DNA from: Pyronema omphalodes
Taxonomy: Eukaryota; Ascomycota; Pezizomycetes; Pezizales; Pyronemataceae
Reading direction: 5' to 3'
Length of the DNA: 64,000 bases
Assembly: GCA_024516155.1 (NCBI GenBank)
Contig: JAJJXM010000029.1
Span: 1 to 64,000, forward strand
Shown: positions 1 through 12,393 of the stretch, in pieces
How positions within the stretch are numbered: the stretch's first letter is position 1
Layout: the number at the start of each line of letters is the position of its first letter
Notes under the pieces: model-generated
Told to the model about the DNA's origin: nothing
Seen by the model: the letters and a program-made list of their open reading frames with translations, nothing else
The model's database searches: none
Made by a program: the position numbers and the translations under genes

Positions 1-3000
1 ATCACCTAATAAGGGGTTTTTTATGAAAGTTGCTGGGATATTATACGTACCACCTCCGCGTTCTGGATATTGCGACTTTGGTAGTAGAGGATATGGACAT
101 GTTGCGTTGGTGTTGAGTTGTGTTGTTGTCGCCATGTTTTGGTGTTATGAATGAAATTGCGAGCCGGGGAGGTGTTTGTAGTTGCTGTAGTTGTAACCAG
201 TTGATCGAAAATATCCTCCCAGAAATAATAACCCTTTTTCTTTTTTTATCCTTATCCTTATCCTCCTCCTTTCCTTCTTGATAATGGAAACCAGTCCTTA
301 TGATCCCGAGTGAGTGAGTGAGTAAGTGAGTGAATGATTGATGTCTTGTTGTATGTATGATGTATTCTGTATGCTGTATGCTGTATGGTGGTTGTAGGGT
401 TGTCGTTTTGATTTCTCCTCGTGCTTGACTGATGTTCTTCGTCGATCTGTACTGATATCGATATCGAAAATTCTCGGATCACGAATTCCTCAGCAACTCA
501 GCAGAACACCCCGAGAATCTAGGTTCTCAGAGCAAGCATGGGGGGGTGCATCATAAATATATAACTAGTAGCAAACCAAGCTTGTAGCAAGCAAGCTGGG
601 TAGCTGGTCAGTAGTTAATTAATGGCGGAGGCAAAAAAAACACCACATTTTTCCCCCATCCCCATCCCCACCCATGTTTTTTCTCGACGGAGTTGGGTTA
701 CTGGGTAAGCTGGGTTAATTGGGTGATGAGGATGACCAGGTACGACAAGTTCTTAGCATGGATGGATTGGCCCAGGAACATTTGCTGCGTACCGGGGTTT
801 ATCGGCTAGGAAGCTGGCTAGCGCTGCGCAGCCAGTTACCAGGGGTTGTTTGACTCTGCCTGTACTTACTACGGAGCCATCCGAGGCTGCGCCGCTGCAA
901 AAAACTACTGATGGATGCCACCAGGTTTCTGTGCCTGCCGAAGAGCGTAACGGGGACTGATGAGATGAGTCGCAGTCGTAGTCGTAGTCGCACTACGCAT
1001 GATTCTAGCGTGGAGGGAGGGGGAGGTAAAATACGAAGGGCAACGCAGCATGAGAAAGTGGCATCGAGAATAATCTACAGCCCCACACACACCCTCCCTA
1101 CGGCAACTCCTAGTCACTTCTCGGTCTATCAATCTGTTCATCCCCGTATTTTTTGTTACGACCATGCAAAAAGGGGTTTTCACAAATTGAGTTGAATTCG
1201 AGATAGATGGATATTCCGGATGCGGGGGAGGTGGGGAAGGGGGAATATTTAGTCGGGAAAACTTCGATGTCTTGTGAGGAAGTATTCTCGTACCGGTAAT
1301 ACTTTGATGTCACCGGAGGTTTCCTATGAGGAAGTATGTAACAGTATGCTCGTATGTACCAGTAATATGGCGTTACCGTACGAGTTACCGGGTCGAAACA
1401 AAACCCCGAAAAAGACTACAGTATCACTCGTGCCCTGCTTGATATAACGATAACTATCATAGCATTAAGATTTTCAATGCAGCGCACGTTCACGCCCCTC
1501 CCACAGAAAACGTGGTGGCGGTATGGTATCTGTGCAACACGAAGCGAACCCGCTCATTCGTATCGTCTGTACAGATCTCATGCGGAGTGATGCCTTTTCA
1601 TCTTCATCTCTGTAGCTAGCTACTAGCTGCTAGATACCCCGCCTTCATATATCAGCGGTCCCACAGCGGGCATTTGTCTCAAACCATCAAGTGCAAAAGT
1701 GTGTTTCGTATGTATATGCCCACCATGTGCGGTCCTAGGAAAATTTTGCTCAGATCTGACGGCAGTCACAGTCGCAATCGCAGGGTTGTTTGCCTTTCTC
1801 TTTCTCTTTCTCTTTCTCTGTCTCCTCAAGCTGCTCGATAGCTGTGATCGTTAGCGCATGCCCTATTGCTCTCCTCACTGCTCAGTGCTACCTCCACTAA
1901 TCTAGCCCATCCCAGCCTTGTCTGTGTCTGTTGAGTGTTCATCTGTTCGTCTCCAGCACATTTAGCGCCGGCTCTCCACTGGTGCAGCAGACTAGACAAG
2001 CCAAGCGAGGCTAAGCAAGGCCGCGAGGTTAAGCCAGGCCAAACAAAAACAATAAGGCTCGCTTGCCGTTGCAGTTGTACAGTGGCGCGCGCCTTACCGC
2101 CTGCCTCGTCGCGTTTAATTGGATGAAATAAAACGGCATGCAGAACAACGCGGCCACGGGCGTGCAGTGCGTTCAGCTGCCCGCACGCAACCGTCAACGC
2201 ATATCAACGAATATCAACGGCTTCGTCAATGACATCGGTGGTTGTAACCTGCCCATAGTTTTCTATGCATGGCCCGTACGTGGCGGCTATGTACATACTA
2301 CATAGCAATCAGCCCCTACGGTAATTGATCCCCTTCGTCATAAAATTTATCGTCCAGCTGAGACCACGCTACAGGAAGTAATCTGCTCGCTTCCGGAAGT
2401 GTCGTCGAATCGATACGATCTATGCCCTGTGGACTAAAATTTTAAGTACCACCTACATACATAGCTGGGACGTTATGCATATCATATGGATGTACTATGG
2501 TATCGTAGGACTTTGTTGGTTACAAGCTAAATACCGGATGTTCGCAGTATTTGTTAACTATAATATCATTGAAGTAAAAGTAAAAATTTTATTCCCCTGC
2601 CTTGCATTGGCTTAACTTAACTTGTGGGTTGATCATCTATAGTGATAATGAAGCATACACTATACCGATTTTCTATGGTGATAACTACAAATATGATCAC
2701 TGATATGCGTCATTGTGCTTCAAGAAGTCAAATCACGGCCTCAGACTACCTACCTTTAGACAACATCCAACCTCAACCTCAACACAAACTTGCTAAGCAA
2801 AGCCAAGCCATATCCCAATGTCCCCAAGTCCCAAGCCAGCTCAGTTCGAACCAATAACAAATCCAAAGCATCCAAAACATCCCAAACCCCCAAACCCCCA
2901 AAACTCCCATACTGTAGGCTGTTCTATTCAAAATTCAACCATATTATTCATGCCATCCCCAACCGAAAACAATACCGTTTCATATCCAAAGGGAGCGAAT

Positions 3001-6000
3001 TATTGGCCTTAAGTGGCCACTAGCTATAGATACCTCGAACTACAACGGTGGAGAGGGCTAGTGGATCGCCCTACGACTTGCATGATGCGAATGTATGTAT
3101 CGTCGTTTATATATGTACGCCAACCAAAGACTGAAATGTCACCCCCCGCCCAGGAACCGGATTAATAGGCGGCTTGGTTGAGTTGGGAAGCTGGGATATT
3201 GGGGTATTGGGCTTGCTTTATTCCTTCCTGCCTGCCTTTCTTGTAGGTGCGATGTTCTTTTTTCTTCGTATGACTAATATTCGTCTGTTTTCTTTTTCTG
3301 AAGTTATCTGTCCGTTTGTCTATGTTACTATCGTTTGCACTGCTGTTTTAGAGATGCAATACAAGATTAATTTTCATCTCTGGCTGGCGGCTGGCCTGGG
3401 AGGGAGGGGGTTCGTAATACTTAGAATAGGTGGTCATAGTTGTGGTGATAGTTATAGTTAAACAAGGTTAGAGACTAGAGGCTAGGTACTATGAACCCAG
3501 TCTTCGGTAAAATAATTTATGTGGACTTTCGAGGCAGGGCAGCCTCTCCCTCCTCTCCTCATTTCCCTCTCTTCCGAGACATCGAATCACGAATCGCGAA
3601 TCACGAATAACGGTACTGCACAAGATCATCAGGTTTATATATATTGTCATTCTCTTTTATCAGCGAGGTTGGTGTACCGGGGGAATGTTTTTTTTTTTTC
3701 TTTTGCTTTTTTCATTTTTTTCAAAAATATATATATATTATATTGGAATCTTCTATGATTATTGTGTAAGATATAATGATGAATCATGAATCGAAGACGC
3801 GGTTTATGTTCTGCATTCTCGGGGGAGAGGGATTATTCACGAAACCCGTGCTCCGTGGAAAAGGTAACATGGACATTGGATCTGGATATTGGATTCTAGA
3901 TTGTATAGTCTCTTACTAACATCATCTTTTATCTCTACTCGCAGCTGCGAGATCTTTCTGTGTAGATTGAAGTATCCCTTATTACTTCATATCATATTGT
4001 ATCATACAATTCAAGTCACGTTTAATGCCAAATTCACAGTTGTGATATTATCATTCTTTTAGCAGAAGATACCTGTGAATTAGAATAAATAGAACAGAAC
4101 ATAAAATTACTTATCCAGTATTTCTGCATGCTTCGGTTCTAGAAAAATGCAGTGATTGTGATTGTGTTTTGATTGTGTTCTTGCTTCATTCACTCACGAA
4201 CAGAATACAAAACACATAAATTCCACCCTGTCCTCAGCCAACTAGCCAGCGCTGCGGTATCATACCTGCCTACATACATGATCTGTCGGCACCCGGCAAG
4301 TATCATACATATGTGCAGTATCAATCCTTGAAATCCTTGAAATATTCTGCACATATATATACATAACTATTTCTACATATACTTGCGGCGATAAAATAAT
4401 GCCTGTTCTAACAGTATGTAGGAACCGGGGGGGGGGGGGGGGGGGGGGAGGCGGGGGGAGTAGAAAGATGACATATTATAAATATTCACTGTATAACTTT
4501 GTATAAATGCATAGGTAGGTAGGAAAAAACGTTCACTGCTTTATTTCTTAAAGAAACAAGGAAATTCCCAACGCGGGTAGTAGCTTTAGCGTGTATGCAG
4601 TTAGTGGAAAGTGCATGGAAATGCCTGACGTACGAGTTGTTTATGCTTCATAATCTGCGGTCTTCCGGTCTTGTGGTCTTGCGGTCTTGCGGTTCTGCGG
4701 TTCTGTGGTCATCATATTTACACACATACCATGCAGTAGCGCTGCTAGATACCCCGTCTAAATCTCGCCTCGATCGCACATAGGATAGCTAGGAAGATAA
4801 GCTGAACAAAACCTCAGGTCCACATAAAACCCCATAAAAAAGTCCTCTCCGCGAACCCTAGCAAGCTTCTACATAAAGTGGTGAGCTGGTGAGCTAGCTT
4901 CTATGCAAGGATCATGATGTGTAGTGTGCACTGTGCACAATGTAAGGCGGCAGGCGGTAGGCCTACATACATACAGGCCACGGCGCTTCCCGCGACATCC
5001 AATACATGCCCGGAACCCATTTTAATTGGCCAGCTTCATATTAGCCATATGATGTTGATGAGGTTTATTGACTATTGATTCGTGTAGGCTGTAGTAGCTA
5101 GTATGCCACGCTAGCTGGCTGGCTGGTTGGCTGGTTGGCTGGCTGGGATATATATCCATATCGGATCACCATATATGCTGGGACATACCATGGCTTCCGT
5201 GGGAGCCGAACTAAGAACTACTAACCAAGGACCACAAACCAAGAACCAGAAACCAGGGGAATATGGATATTTTCCTAAATGGTATACTAGTAGTAGTCTA
5301 AAACCCAATACCCAATGACCAATAACGAAGAACCAAGAACTAAGAACCAATAACCTGGTACTCTCCCATAGTCTAACAAGTCTCGTGATTCCCTTTTGTC
5401 TAGTTCTTGGCTAGAGGAAAGGTTCTCAGTGGTTCTGAATAAGCGGGGTTCATCGGAGGAATCCAGGGAATTTGAGAGATGTCTTGGCTGTATGGTGGGT
5501 TATGGATGGTTCATATCATTAAGCGGATGGGGTGAGATGTTTGGAACCGGTGTTTTGCCTTGTATGTACCATATGTAACGAACGAGTTGTATTTGAGCTG
5601 TGAAAGTGGAGTAAGTGCTATTGAGCTATGGATTTGGAATTGATAATTTGTGGACAACATATGGGATGTGGATACATAGACGAAAGATTGCGACTGAGGA
5701 ATTGATAACACTAGTGCCACGAGGACGCCTATGGGTATTGTTTGATTCGACAGCTTGGTCTGGTCATGGAATTACGCTCATGTTCTATGTTGTAAACATT
5801 GTGCTCAGTATAATGCATTTCATTAGCTATGTAACAAGATCCACAACCTATAACCTAACGAACAATTCGCTACCACTGTTATATTCAACTCATCTTTATT
5901 GTTCATCGAGGAGAATATCTTGTATGGTATACAAACTTCCTGCACAAACGACTGGACGTTAAACGAACCGCTGCAGGGCACGCATAAATCATGCACTGCG

Positions 6001-6816
6001 TCCGGAACGCATCGAATTCACTTCCGTGCGCGCGCAGACGCACAAACTTAAAATGACAACGTCAGAACAAGGGCTACCTGTATGGCGTATGTACATATAT
6101 AGATGGAGCTGATTTCCTGCGACGTCTCGAATCCTGCAACTGAACCCATGTACCAGGGCTGATCATCATGCTGCGACCTGCGGGGTTCCGAGACATCAAG
6201 TTTGATCTCGCCGAGTAGCTAGCACCTGATCGGAAATGAACGCGGCGATACAGAGGATGGTTGCATCTCGGCGCCGAGGATAATAGGAATTGGCATGAAT
6301 TATGAACATTCAGTTTACCGTATCATGAAAAATGGATTTACTGTGGTTCCAACGAATATGTTGCATGATATTTAGAACTTGTTAAAGTTAGAGGACTTGT
6401 TGCTTTTTCGATGAGCTTCAAGGTTAGGGAGAGCAGATCGACAGCGTGTTGTTGGGTCTTGTCTGCGGTTCCTAGTCGACCCGGGAATTCCACGGATCCC
6501 CGAAGTAATGTCGCAAAGCCAAGTCGAATCTCTGATTCTGGTTCGCTGGCCCCCGTTTAAAAAAACATTATGCATTCATCCCAGGGACCTAGTATCGTCC
6601 AATGCGATCGGTACGCTTCAGTCCTACCGTAGGCCAGCACGATGATCCAATATCTGGCATGTCTCGCTCGGCTAGCATCTGGCTTGCCATGAACTGGCCG
6701 ATTTGGTTCATTAAAACACGTCACTATTTCGCCACTTTGTCGAATGAAAATTCGTACTCCAAATACAATGCCGGTTTTCAATGCCACCTGAAAGATTTGA
6801 GCATCTAAGCGAGATT
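1..6816. other. Gene-poor AT-rich stretch
   Basis: No coding region can be supported here: the open frames are short, mutually overlapping and lack splice-consistent extension or recognisable motifs. The stretch holds many simple-sequence patches, for example a GAGT/GTGA run near 308-335, a 22-bp pure G run at 4427-4448, a 9-10-bp GGTCTTGCG-like tandem near 4660-4710 and GGCTGGTT-like repeats near 5113-5150. I see no RNA gene. A diverged transposon or very short orphan genes could be hidden here. Confidence 0.6.
4427..4448. repeat. 22-bp pure G homopolymer
   Basis: An uninterrupted run of 22 G, followed by a second G-rich patch (AGGCGGGGGGAG). It is one of several G/C homopolymers of 16-26 bp scattered through the window. 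Exact length is uncertain because sequencing commonly miscounts such runs. Confidence 0.85.
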
Positions 6817-7131
6817 TCAAGTCGCTGTATTTTGTAAAACCGCGCCATGAGACGTGACGTGTTGGAATGGATGTGAAAACTGGAAAAATATGCGTTGGAA
6901 GTAATTTCGGCTGGATTCCGGGTCTACAGTGGCAAGAATGGATTGCCATCTCGTCCAGGGAAGACTGTAGCAAAAGCAGATGTTAAATTTAGACAATTGA
7001 GAGAAAGGAATAAGGGCACCGGATACGTTCATCGTGGCTTGACGTTTCTCTGATATAACGTCCACAGTTTGCGTTGATGTCGTTGGCAGTGAAGAGAAGA
7101 AGTGGAACTTACCGCAGAAATCGTGTATCAT
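6557..7131 (-). pseudogene. Possible broken or spliced orphan gene
   Basis: Two overlapping minus-strand frames meet at a strong acceptor (TTTGCTACAG, ending at 6965). Joining residue ~35 of the first frame (start 7131) to the second (weak GTATCC donor) keeps phase and yields ~170 residues ending near the stop at 6557. Another donor, GTAAGT at 7112, supports a different join. No family motif is visible. It could be a remnant, an orphan gene, or chance. Listed because the splice signals are better than random. Confidence 0.2.
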
Positions 7132-7354
7132 TCACGTAAGAACCAAAACGAAAACATAGATTATAATAATACGTGATATATATCAACTGTTCAACAAGAA
7201 ATCAACCCTAAAGCAAATCGGATGCGATGAGTTATGCGGTAGTCATCAACTATCACTCTATTTACTTTTCTCGGTAGAGAGTCATGTCGTCTGCTAAGAC
7301 AAAGAATACAGTTGATTTTTTTTGCAACGATCTTCGGACTGCAAAGACGTATCA

Positions 7355-7672
7355 TTATTTAAATGATATCCTTACATAGATGAAGGCCTGATGCGAGTGA
7401 TCGCTCGGTATACGGAGCGCTGAGGAGAGGGTGGGTGCATGTCCATTGGGATTTGGTTGGTATACATTCATGGGTTCCTTTGAGGCCTTAAAATCCAGCG
7501 GTATTGTGATTTTCTTTATTTCACCTTTTCTGGATGGTTTCCTTGCAATTTTTCCCACTGGATTCTGGGAAGTCAGTATGACTGCACGCGTGTAAATTCT
7601 GTCGATACTGAAGCCATCCGAACACAAATACAACGTACAGAAGAATAACATAACGTCAATGATGCCGAGCAT
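7355..7672 (-). CDS. Doubtful small secreted-protein ORF
   Basis: I do not recognise this 105-residue frame. Its first ~20 residues (MLGIIDVMLFFCTLYLCSDG) look like a cleavable signal peptide, and the rest is basic and hydrophilic, as in small fungal secreted proteins. A GTAAGG donor occurs at codon 99. Splicing there to an acceptor at 7187 and then across 6965-7112 (GTAAGT..CTACAG) keeps frame and gives a 172-residue protein ending at 6817, but this is only one of several possible models. Composition is no better than background, so it may be noncoding or a decayed gene. Confidence 0.25.
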   Translation of the reverse strand: MLGIIDVMLFFCTLYLCSDGFSIDRIYTRAVILTSQNPVGKIARKPSRKGEIKKITIPLDFKASKEPMNVYQPNPNGHAPTLSSALRIPSDHSHQAFIYVRISFK

Positions 7673-7792
7673 CGCATATATTTATAGCAACACATAAAAA
7701 CTCCTGATAATCATCCAATCCTCGGTTTGTACAACATGGAAACCAAACTTTTAAATGACATTTCCATAGCTCCATTTCATACGACCAGTTGT

Positions 7793-8530
7793 TCACACTC
7801 CTGGGTCGATTTCTACAACGGTTTCGTTAATGAAAGTATCTTTCTCCTCGGTTTTCACAACCTTCAAAATCGGCTCCCAATATCTGTTTGTGTCGTTACA
7901 ATTCTCCAAGTCAAACGTAAGACCATCTTTCAATCCCCTGCTACTATCCACATTTCCACTATCCGGCATCTCAGCATCCTTAACATCCAGAACTTTTACC
8001 AATGTCTCCAGATGATCCAATTCACATCCACCGCAAGCCTTCCTGATCCCACTTCCTGTCCTCTCTCCATCCCTAGGACACGTATCCTCGACGACAACCG
8101 GCGCACTCTCTAACTCAACTTCATCCGTTGTCTTCATCTTGGAGCATTTCTCCTTTTCCTTCCCTGAGTTACCCACCACTCCAGACATCAATTCCTCCAA
8201 CTCCTCCTTGGTGACAGTCTGATTAATAGCCTCCTCAACAACCTTTTTGTTGAATGTTTCGTACCAAACATAGACCCCGGGATATGGTGCTGGAGGAGGA
8301 GGCCTGGTGGAGGTTCTTCCCAGCATGGCGTCGACCATTGCTTCTGATATTAAGTTAGTTTCTATTAGAAATGACTGAAAGGGATGCGTGTTTTATGTCG
8401 GAGGGGGGGATCTACGATTGCGGGCTTGTACTATGTCGGCTTCATCCATGGTGTCGTCTGTAGAGTTGGAGAACGCTGTCCGAGAATTCATCTCTGGAAT
8501 TCTTTCTGTGTTGTCTGGAGAAGTCGACAT
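7793..8530 (-). CDS. Uncharacterised acidic protein, 2 exons
   Basis: I do not recognise this 221-residue protein. Exon 1 is 8416-8530 and exon 2 is 7793-8343. The 72-bp intron starts GTAGAT, has an ACTAAC-type branch and ends ATCAG, and phase is kept across the junction (..QARN-Q-AMVDAML..). The N-terminus is Ser/Thr/Asp/Glu-rich. A proline patch (STRPPPPAPYPG) comes next, then a segment with aromatic residues (VYVWYETFN), then a long acidic, Lys/Glu-rich tail with a CGGCELDH motif. No signal peptide or membrane segment is seen. The start was chosen as the first ATG of the upstream exon. It is probably a lineage-restricted nuclear or cytosolic protein, function unknown. Confidence 0.55.
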
Positions 8531-9140
8531 GATGGAGAAAATATGTGAAAATTTGTTTGCACAAACAGTGGTGATTTTGAGGTGTTTTCGAGTGGTGTAT
8601 CTCTTAGACGATCGTGGAGGATGGAAATCGTCGTGCGGTTAATGGTTCTATGTATCATAGAACACGTCAGTAGTTTTTCACTAGACTGTGAGAGTCACAT
8701 GTCCATGAGGCATCCGCCATAGAGAAGTGTAAAGATTTATGGGTTAGCGTTTCATGAGCTTCAAGATCATCTTAAACCTCTCACACTAAGACTCCATATC
8801 TGGTCTTGTGACTATCGAGGCACAAAAACATTTCAAGGACTCCTCCACTGATGGAAGTATCCTTTTCACAAAGTTAATGGATATGCAAGAATCTCTATGA
8901 ATGGCGGATTCTGCGCTCTGATTATCGGCAAAACCTCGCCAAAATTTATCCTTTATCTGCTATGTAAACTCGTAGAATACCGACATGAAGCCACCGGCCA
9001 CCTAATTATTATACTCCGTGACATAAACATACAACTCCGTAACACGAATATACTCCATGATTACTAGCTACTCTTTCTTTCCGTGGACATAAAAACATCA
9101 CTCGTCAATCGTCATACCGGTATCACATGATACCTGCCGG
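8531..9140. other. Intergenic, nothing recognised
   Basis: About 0.6 kb between two minus-strand orphan genes. It should contain the promoter of the 7793-8530 gene and the 3' end of the 9141-9749 gene. No repeat, RNA or open frame worth listing is seen. Confidence 0.5.
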
Positions 9141-9749
9141 TTAACTACGCCGTTCCTCTTGGTTATGTGGAACCACTGCGCTTTCTCGCCCGACTGCTCG
9201 ACTATTCCCTCCCGTATTTGATTCAATATTTTGTCCCGCGTTTGTTTGAACATCATCTCCCGCATTTGACTGACCATTCTGCCCTTCATTAGGCTGACTA
9301 GTCTCTACCTCACCAGGTTCGCCACTTTCTCCCTCGTCAGCTTGATTAACTTGACCCTGTCTCTGGTCATTGTTTGCCGCTTGTTTGAGCTGACACGGAT
9401 TGCAAACTTTCCCGATTGGCCTCTGCTTCTCCTTCATCCACGCTAGTTCCCCATTTCTCATCTGATTCCGATGATTCGATTGGCCCGCTCTACTCGGTCC
9501 ACCCATCGCACCCATCTCATGTTGTTCATTCACCTCCTGTGGGTGTCGCTTCCCAGCCCCCCAAAAACCTAATCTCGAATTTCCTATCATTCTCTTGAAG
9601 TATTGCCAAACACTCCCTCGTGCATATCGTCTATAATATCGACAATTTGAAAGGCTAACTGGTTCCCAGTCTATAGCATGGCGACAGAAGTTGATCTCAG
9701 ACCATTCGAATTGGCAGGTTGGGCATCGGAAGGGTTGGGTGGTGCACAT
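9141..9749 (-). CDS. Uncharacterised Cys-containing protein with tandem repeat
   Basis: This single-exon frame encodes 202 residues. The N-terminus carries a CPTC pair followed by CRHA and a further Cys (residues ~9-36), with a second CNPC pair near residue 120, so small zinc-binding knuckles are possible. The middle is Arg/His/Gly-rich. The C-terminal 60 residues are an Asn/Gly/Gln-rich tract built on an 8-residue repeat of the form N-A-G-x-x-x-x-S/T, visible in the DNA as a ~24-bp tandem at about 9200-9300. A TATTTATAA box lies ~85 bp upstream. No known family is recognised. The pattern resembles short orphan proteins common in Pezizomycotina. Confidence 0.5.
   Translation of the reverse strand: MCTTQPFRCPTCQFEWSEINFCRHAIDWEPVSLSNCRYYRRYARGSVWQYFKRMIGNSRLGFWGAGKRHPQEVNEQHEMGAMGGPSRAGQSNHRNQMRNGELAWMKEKQRPIGKVCNPCQLKQAANNDQRQGQVNQADEGESGEPGEVETSQPNEGQNGQSNAGDDVQTNAGQNIESNTGGNSRAVGRESAVVPHNQEERRS
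9200..9300 (-). repeat. 24-bp coding tandem repeat
   Basis: Four imperfect copies of a 24-bp unit (plus-strand core TCCCGCGTTTGTTTGAAC) encode the N-A-G repeats of the overlapping orphan gene. The unit length is a multiple of three, so copy-number change would keep the frame. Confidence 0.6.
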
Positions 9750-10751
9750 TGGTTTGGTGGAGAGTGGGCCGGATGGAGATGGTGGAGATGGTGGGGATGT
9801 TGAGAAAAGATGTATTCTGTGTCCTGGGTGAATTATAAATAGAGAGATGCCTTAAAACGTCTGCAAGAGTTAGTCGTTTGGTTAATTAGTATGTATAAAT
9901 GCAAAAGATGGGCTTATACAGGGAGATTATGTACGAAATAGTTCATATGGTTGCTTAAATCTAATAATTGAAGCAAAGTGGAGGAATGGAATAACTGGTT
10001 AAATCATGCATGCAATCACTCTCTGGGGTTCGGATGGGACTGGACCACATATCGGTGGTTCGTCCACGGTCCGGCGTCTCGGGCTAGTCACTAGGAGAGA
10101 CCGCAAAACTCGCCGTCAACTACCATGCACAGGCAACTATGTTCGACCGCTAACTGTATTTATGCGATTACAATCAGGTTTTAAAACCAGCCGAATTAAA
10201 ACTGAAAACAAACGAAATGTTACACCGGATTTTGATTTTAGAAAAGCAGTTCTCTTGCTTCCAAAATACTGTGGTTTTTGGGCCGGTCTCGAATCTCGAT
10301 TAGGAGTGGGTTTCACGGATCCTTCAAAACCAAAAAAAAAAACGATGATGCTGTTATAGCATGTACAATACTCGCAACATGATTGGTAATCAGTACTCGA
10401 TGAATAACGGTCGCTTGACGATGACACCCTGTGCACCATCAGAAACCGTGATTGGTACAGTATTTCCGCTGCGAAGTATTAGCGTGTGATGAACATATTC
10501 ATTATATATGTACAATGTATTAAAATTCAAAAGTAAAGAAAAAAAGTAGTAGTCAGGTATACATATCAGTGGCTGATTATGGATTCATGATAATGAACTC
10601 GGGATGTGACGATTGCTGATTGAGAATTACATGTTATTCAGCTCTCTTCCAGGTGGAAAATAGAATGTGAAGAGCACCAGATAGAAGGAATATTTATACT
10701 AAAACTATCATTTGTTAAGCAACATAAATGATATAAAACAACTGTAAGTAG

Positions 10752-10870
10752 TTTAGGGTGAAGCGTGCACCTGCGGTGGACGGTCCAATTTTTCTAGAAT
10801 GGAGCATGGAGGGTCCAACTAGTGCTACAGTGCTGAAAATATCCCCGCCCCAGCCTACAATGTCGGAAAA
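10752..10870 (+). repeat. Diverged direct repeat, copy 1
   Basis: Matches 13,165-13,285 in the same orientation: shared blocks include TTTAGGGTG-AGCGT, GGAGCATGGAG and a GTCCCCGC/ATCCCCGC-like block followed by ACAATGT/GTAATGT. I estimate ~70% identity by eye. The pair flanks the hAT-type element on both sides. It may be the arms of an older, decayed element. Confidence 0.5.
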
Positions 10871-11484
10871 ACTCGAAATAAACTGCCATTGGGAATCTTA
10901 TACATACTTTGTACATAATGTATACTAATTGTCTGACACCATACACAGTTGACCACAATGCCTGTCATGAATGGTCACTCGTCCGTAATTGGCGTTGACC
11001 GCAGTCCATACCTCCTACAGGCGACAGTATAAGTTGCTGTTGGTGTCGATAGCTATCGTTAATCAAGTTCCAATATACATGAATGCGACTCTGAAATATG
11101 AAAATGAGATTTTAATCGCTGAAAAAGCGTCTTGGAAGAGCTGCGACGGGACAGAATAGAACCCGCCAAAAACTGCCTTTTCTAGACCACAAAATATCTT
11201 GTAAGGCCTGTTCGTTACCACGCAATACGTGAGTCTCTGTCTTTCTATGGCAGACATCAATATTTGTACTCCCAAGGTGCTTGAAGAACAACGCACCCAG
11301 ATAATACAGACATGGAAACTGAATAAACATACTTCCAGAGCTTTGCTGGAGAAAAGACAAGGTTTAATAGCCCTGTTATAGTCGATTTTAACAATAGTCA
11401 TTGAAAAATATTTGGTTGATCATAGAATGGAACAAGATCGGTATGTTATAACTGCACCAAAAACGTGGTTGATCGGAAAACCCT

Positions 11485-11492
11485 TTGGCGAT
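11485..11492 (+). repeat. Target-site duplication, left
   Basis: The octamer TTGGCGAT directly abuts the left terminus of the hAT-type element and is repeated exactly at 12,386-12,393. Confidence 0.9.
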
Positions 11493-12385
11493 CAGAGCTC
11501 CCCACGGTCCGTCCAGTCCAGTCCTGGCTACGGACCGGACCGGACCACATATCACAGTCCGGTCCGGTGCTCGGACTGGGACTGGCAGTCATTTTTACAC
11601 GGTGGACTGGACCGCCTGTGGGTGACCGTAGGTGACCATAAGCTCACACAAAATCACTCGCAGGTGACCATGGGTGACCGTATGTGACTGCAGTTTTAGT
11701 TTTTGAGCACGCAGAAATTTCAACAGTGATTCTTATTATATCTTTCTCTACAAGAATTGATCACTACAATTTCAGAGTGGACCTAAGTAATCCCAATGAA
11801 TTTCCAAAGGTTTCATGATTACTTTTGCTAATGTTTCCCTATTTTCCCCAATTTCCTGTGAAGAACAGGAAAATTGTCAACTATTGAGGTTCATTAGTCT
11901 CGCAAACAAAAAAAAAGGATGCGGTGGATAAGAAAGGACAATTACTGGCAGGCTTAGATGGGAAATGCTTCACTGCAATTGGAAAGGGGGGGCGGGGGGT
12001 GTGGTCATGGCACCATTTATTTGGAGGAATTTCTACATATGGAGTCCCAAGAGAATCATCAGGACTACCCAGTGGTGGAGGCAAACACGGGTCGAGAAAA
12101 AAAAACTCGCACCGGAGGACTCTAGCTCCACCCTTATTGACCGGCAAGCGGCCTCCCTGGTGGCCAGCTTGCTGTTAGCGGCGGTTGCTACTCCCGACCA
12201 CTAGTGCTTAGGGATAAGCGAGAAACCCGCGGTCCTGCAGTCACCTGCAGTCCTGTCCAGTCTTTTTGTTTTCGAAACCTGGACCGGACTACATGGTTGC
12301 AGTCTTTGAAAATATTGGACTGGACTGGACTACACCATGTAGTCCGGTCCAGTCCGCAGTCCTGGACGGACCGTGGGGAGCTCTG
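11493..12385. mobile_element. Non-autonomous hAT-type transposon, 893 bp
   Basis: The element begins CAGAGCTCCCCACGGTCCGT and ends with its exact reverse complement. The first 24 bp of the two ends are identical, and the CAGAG terminus fits the hAT superfamily. Both sides are flanked by the same 8-bp target duplication, TTGGCGAT, the length hAT transposases make. Inside each end lie subterminal GGTCC/GGACC motifs (CCGGACCGGACC-like) in both orientations, typical transposase-binding clusters. No open frame resembles a transposase, so it must be mobilised in trans. Perfect duplications and termini suggest recent insertion. Confidence 0.9.
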
Positions 12386-12393
12386 TTGGCGAT
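12386..12393 (+). repeat. Target-site duplication, right
   Basis: TTGGCGAT immediately after the right terminus of the hAT-type element, identical to 11,485-11,492. Confidence 0.9.

Noticed and set aside
11881..12204. ORFs inside the hAT element as a transposase
   Set aside because: All are under 90 residues, overlap on both strands and lack the hAT dimerisation or catalytic motifs.
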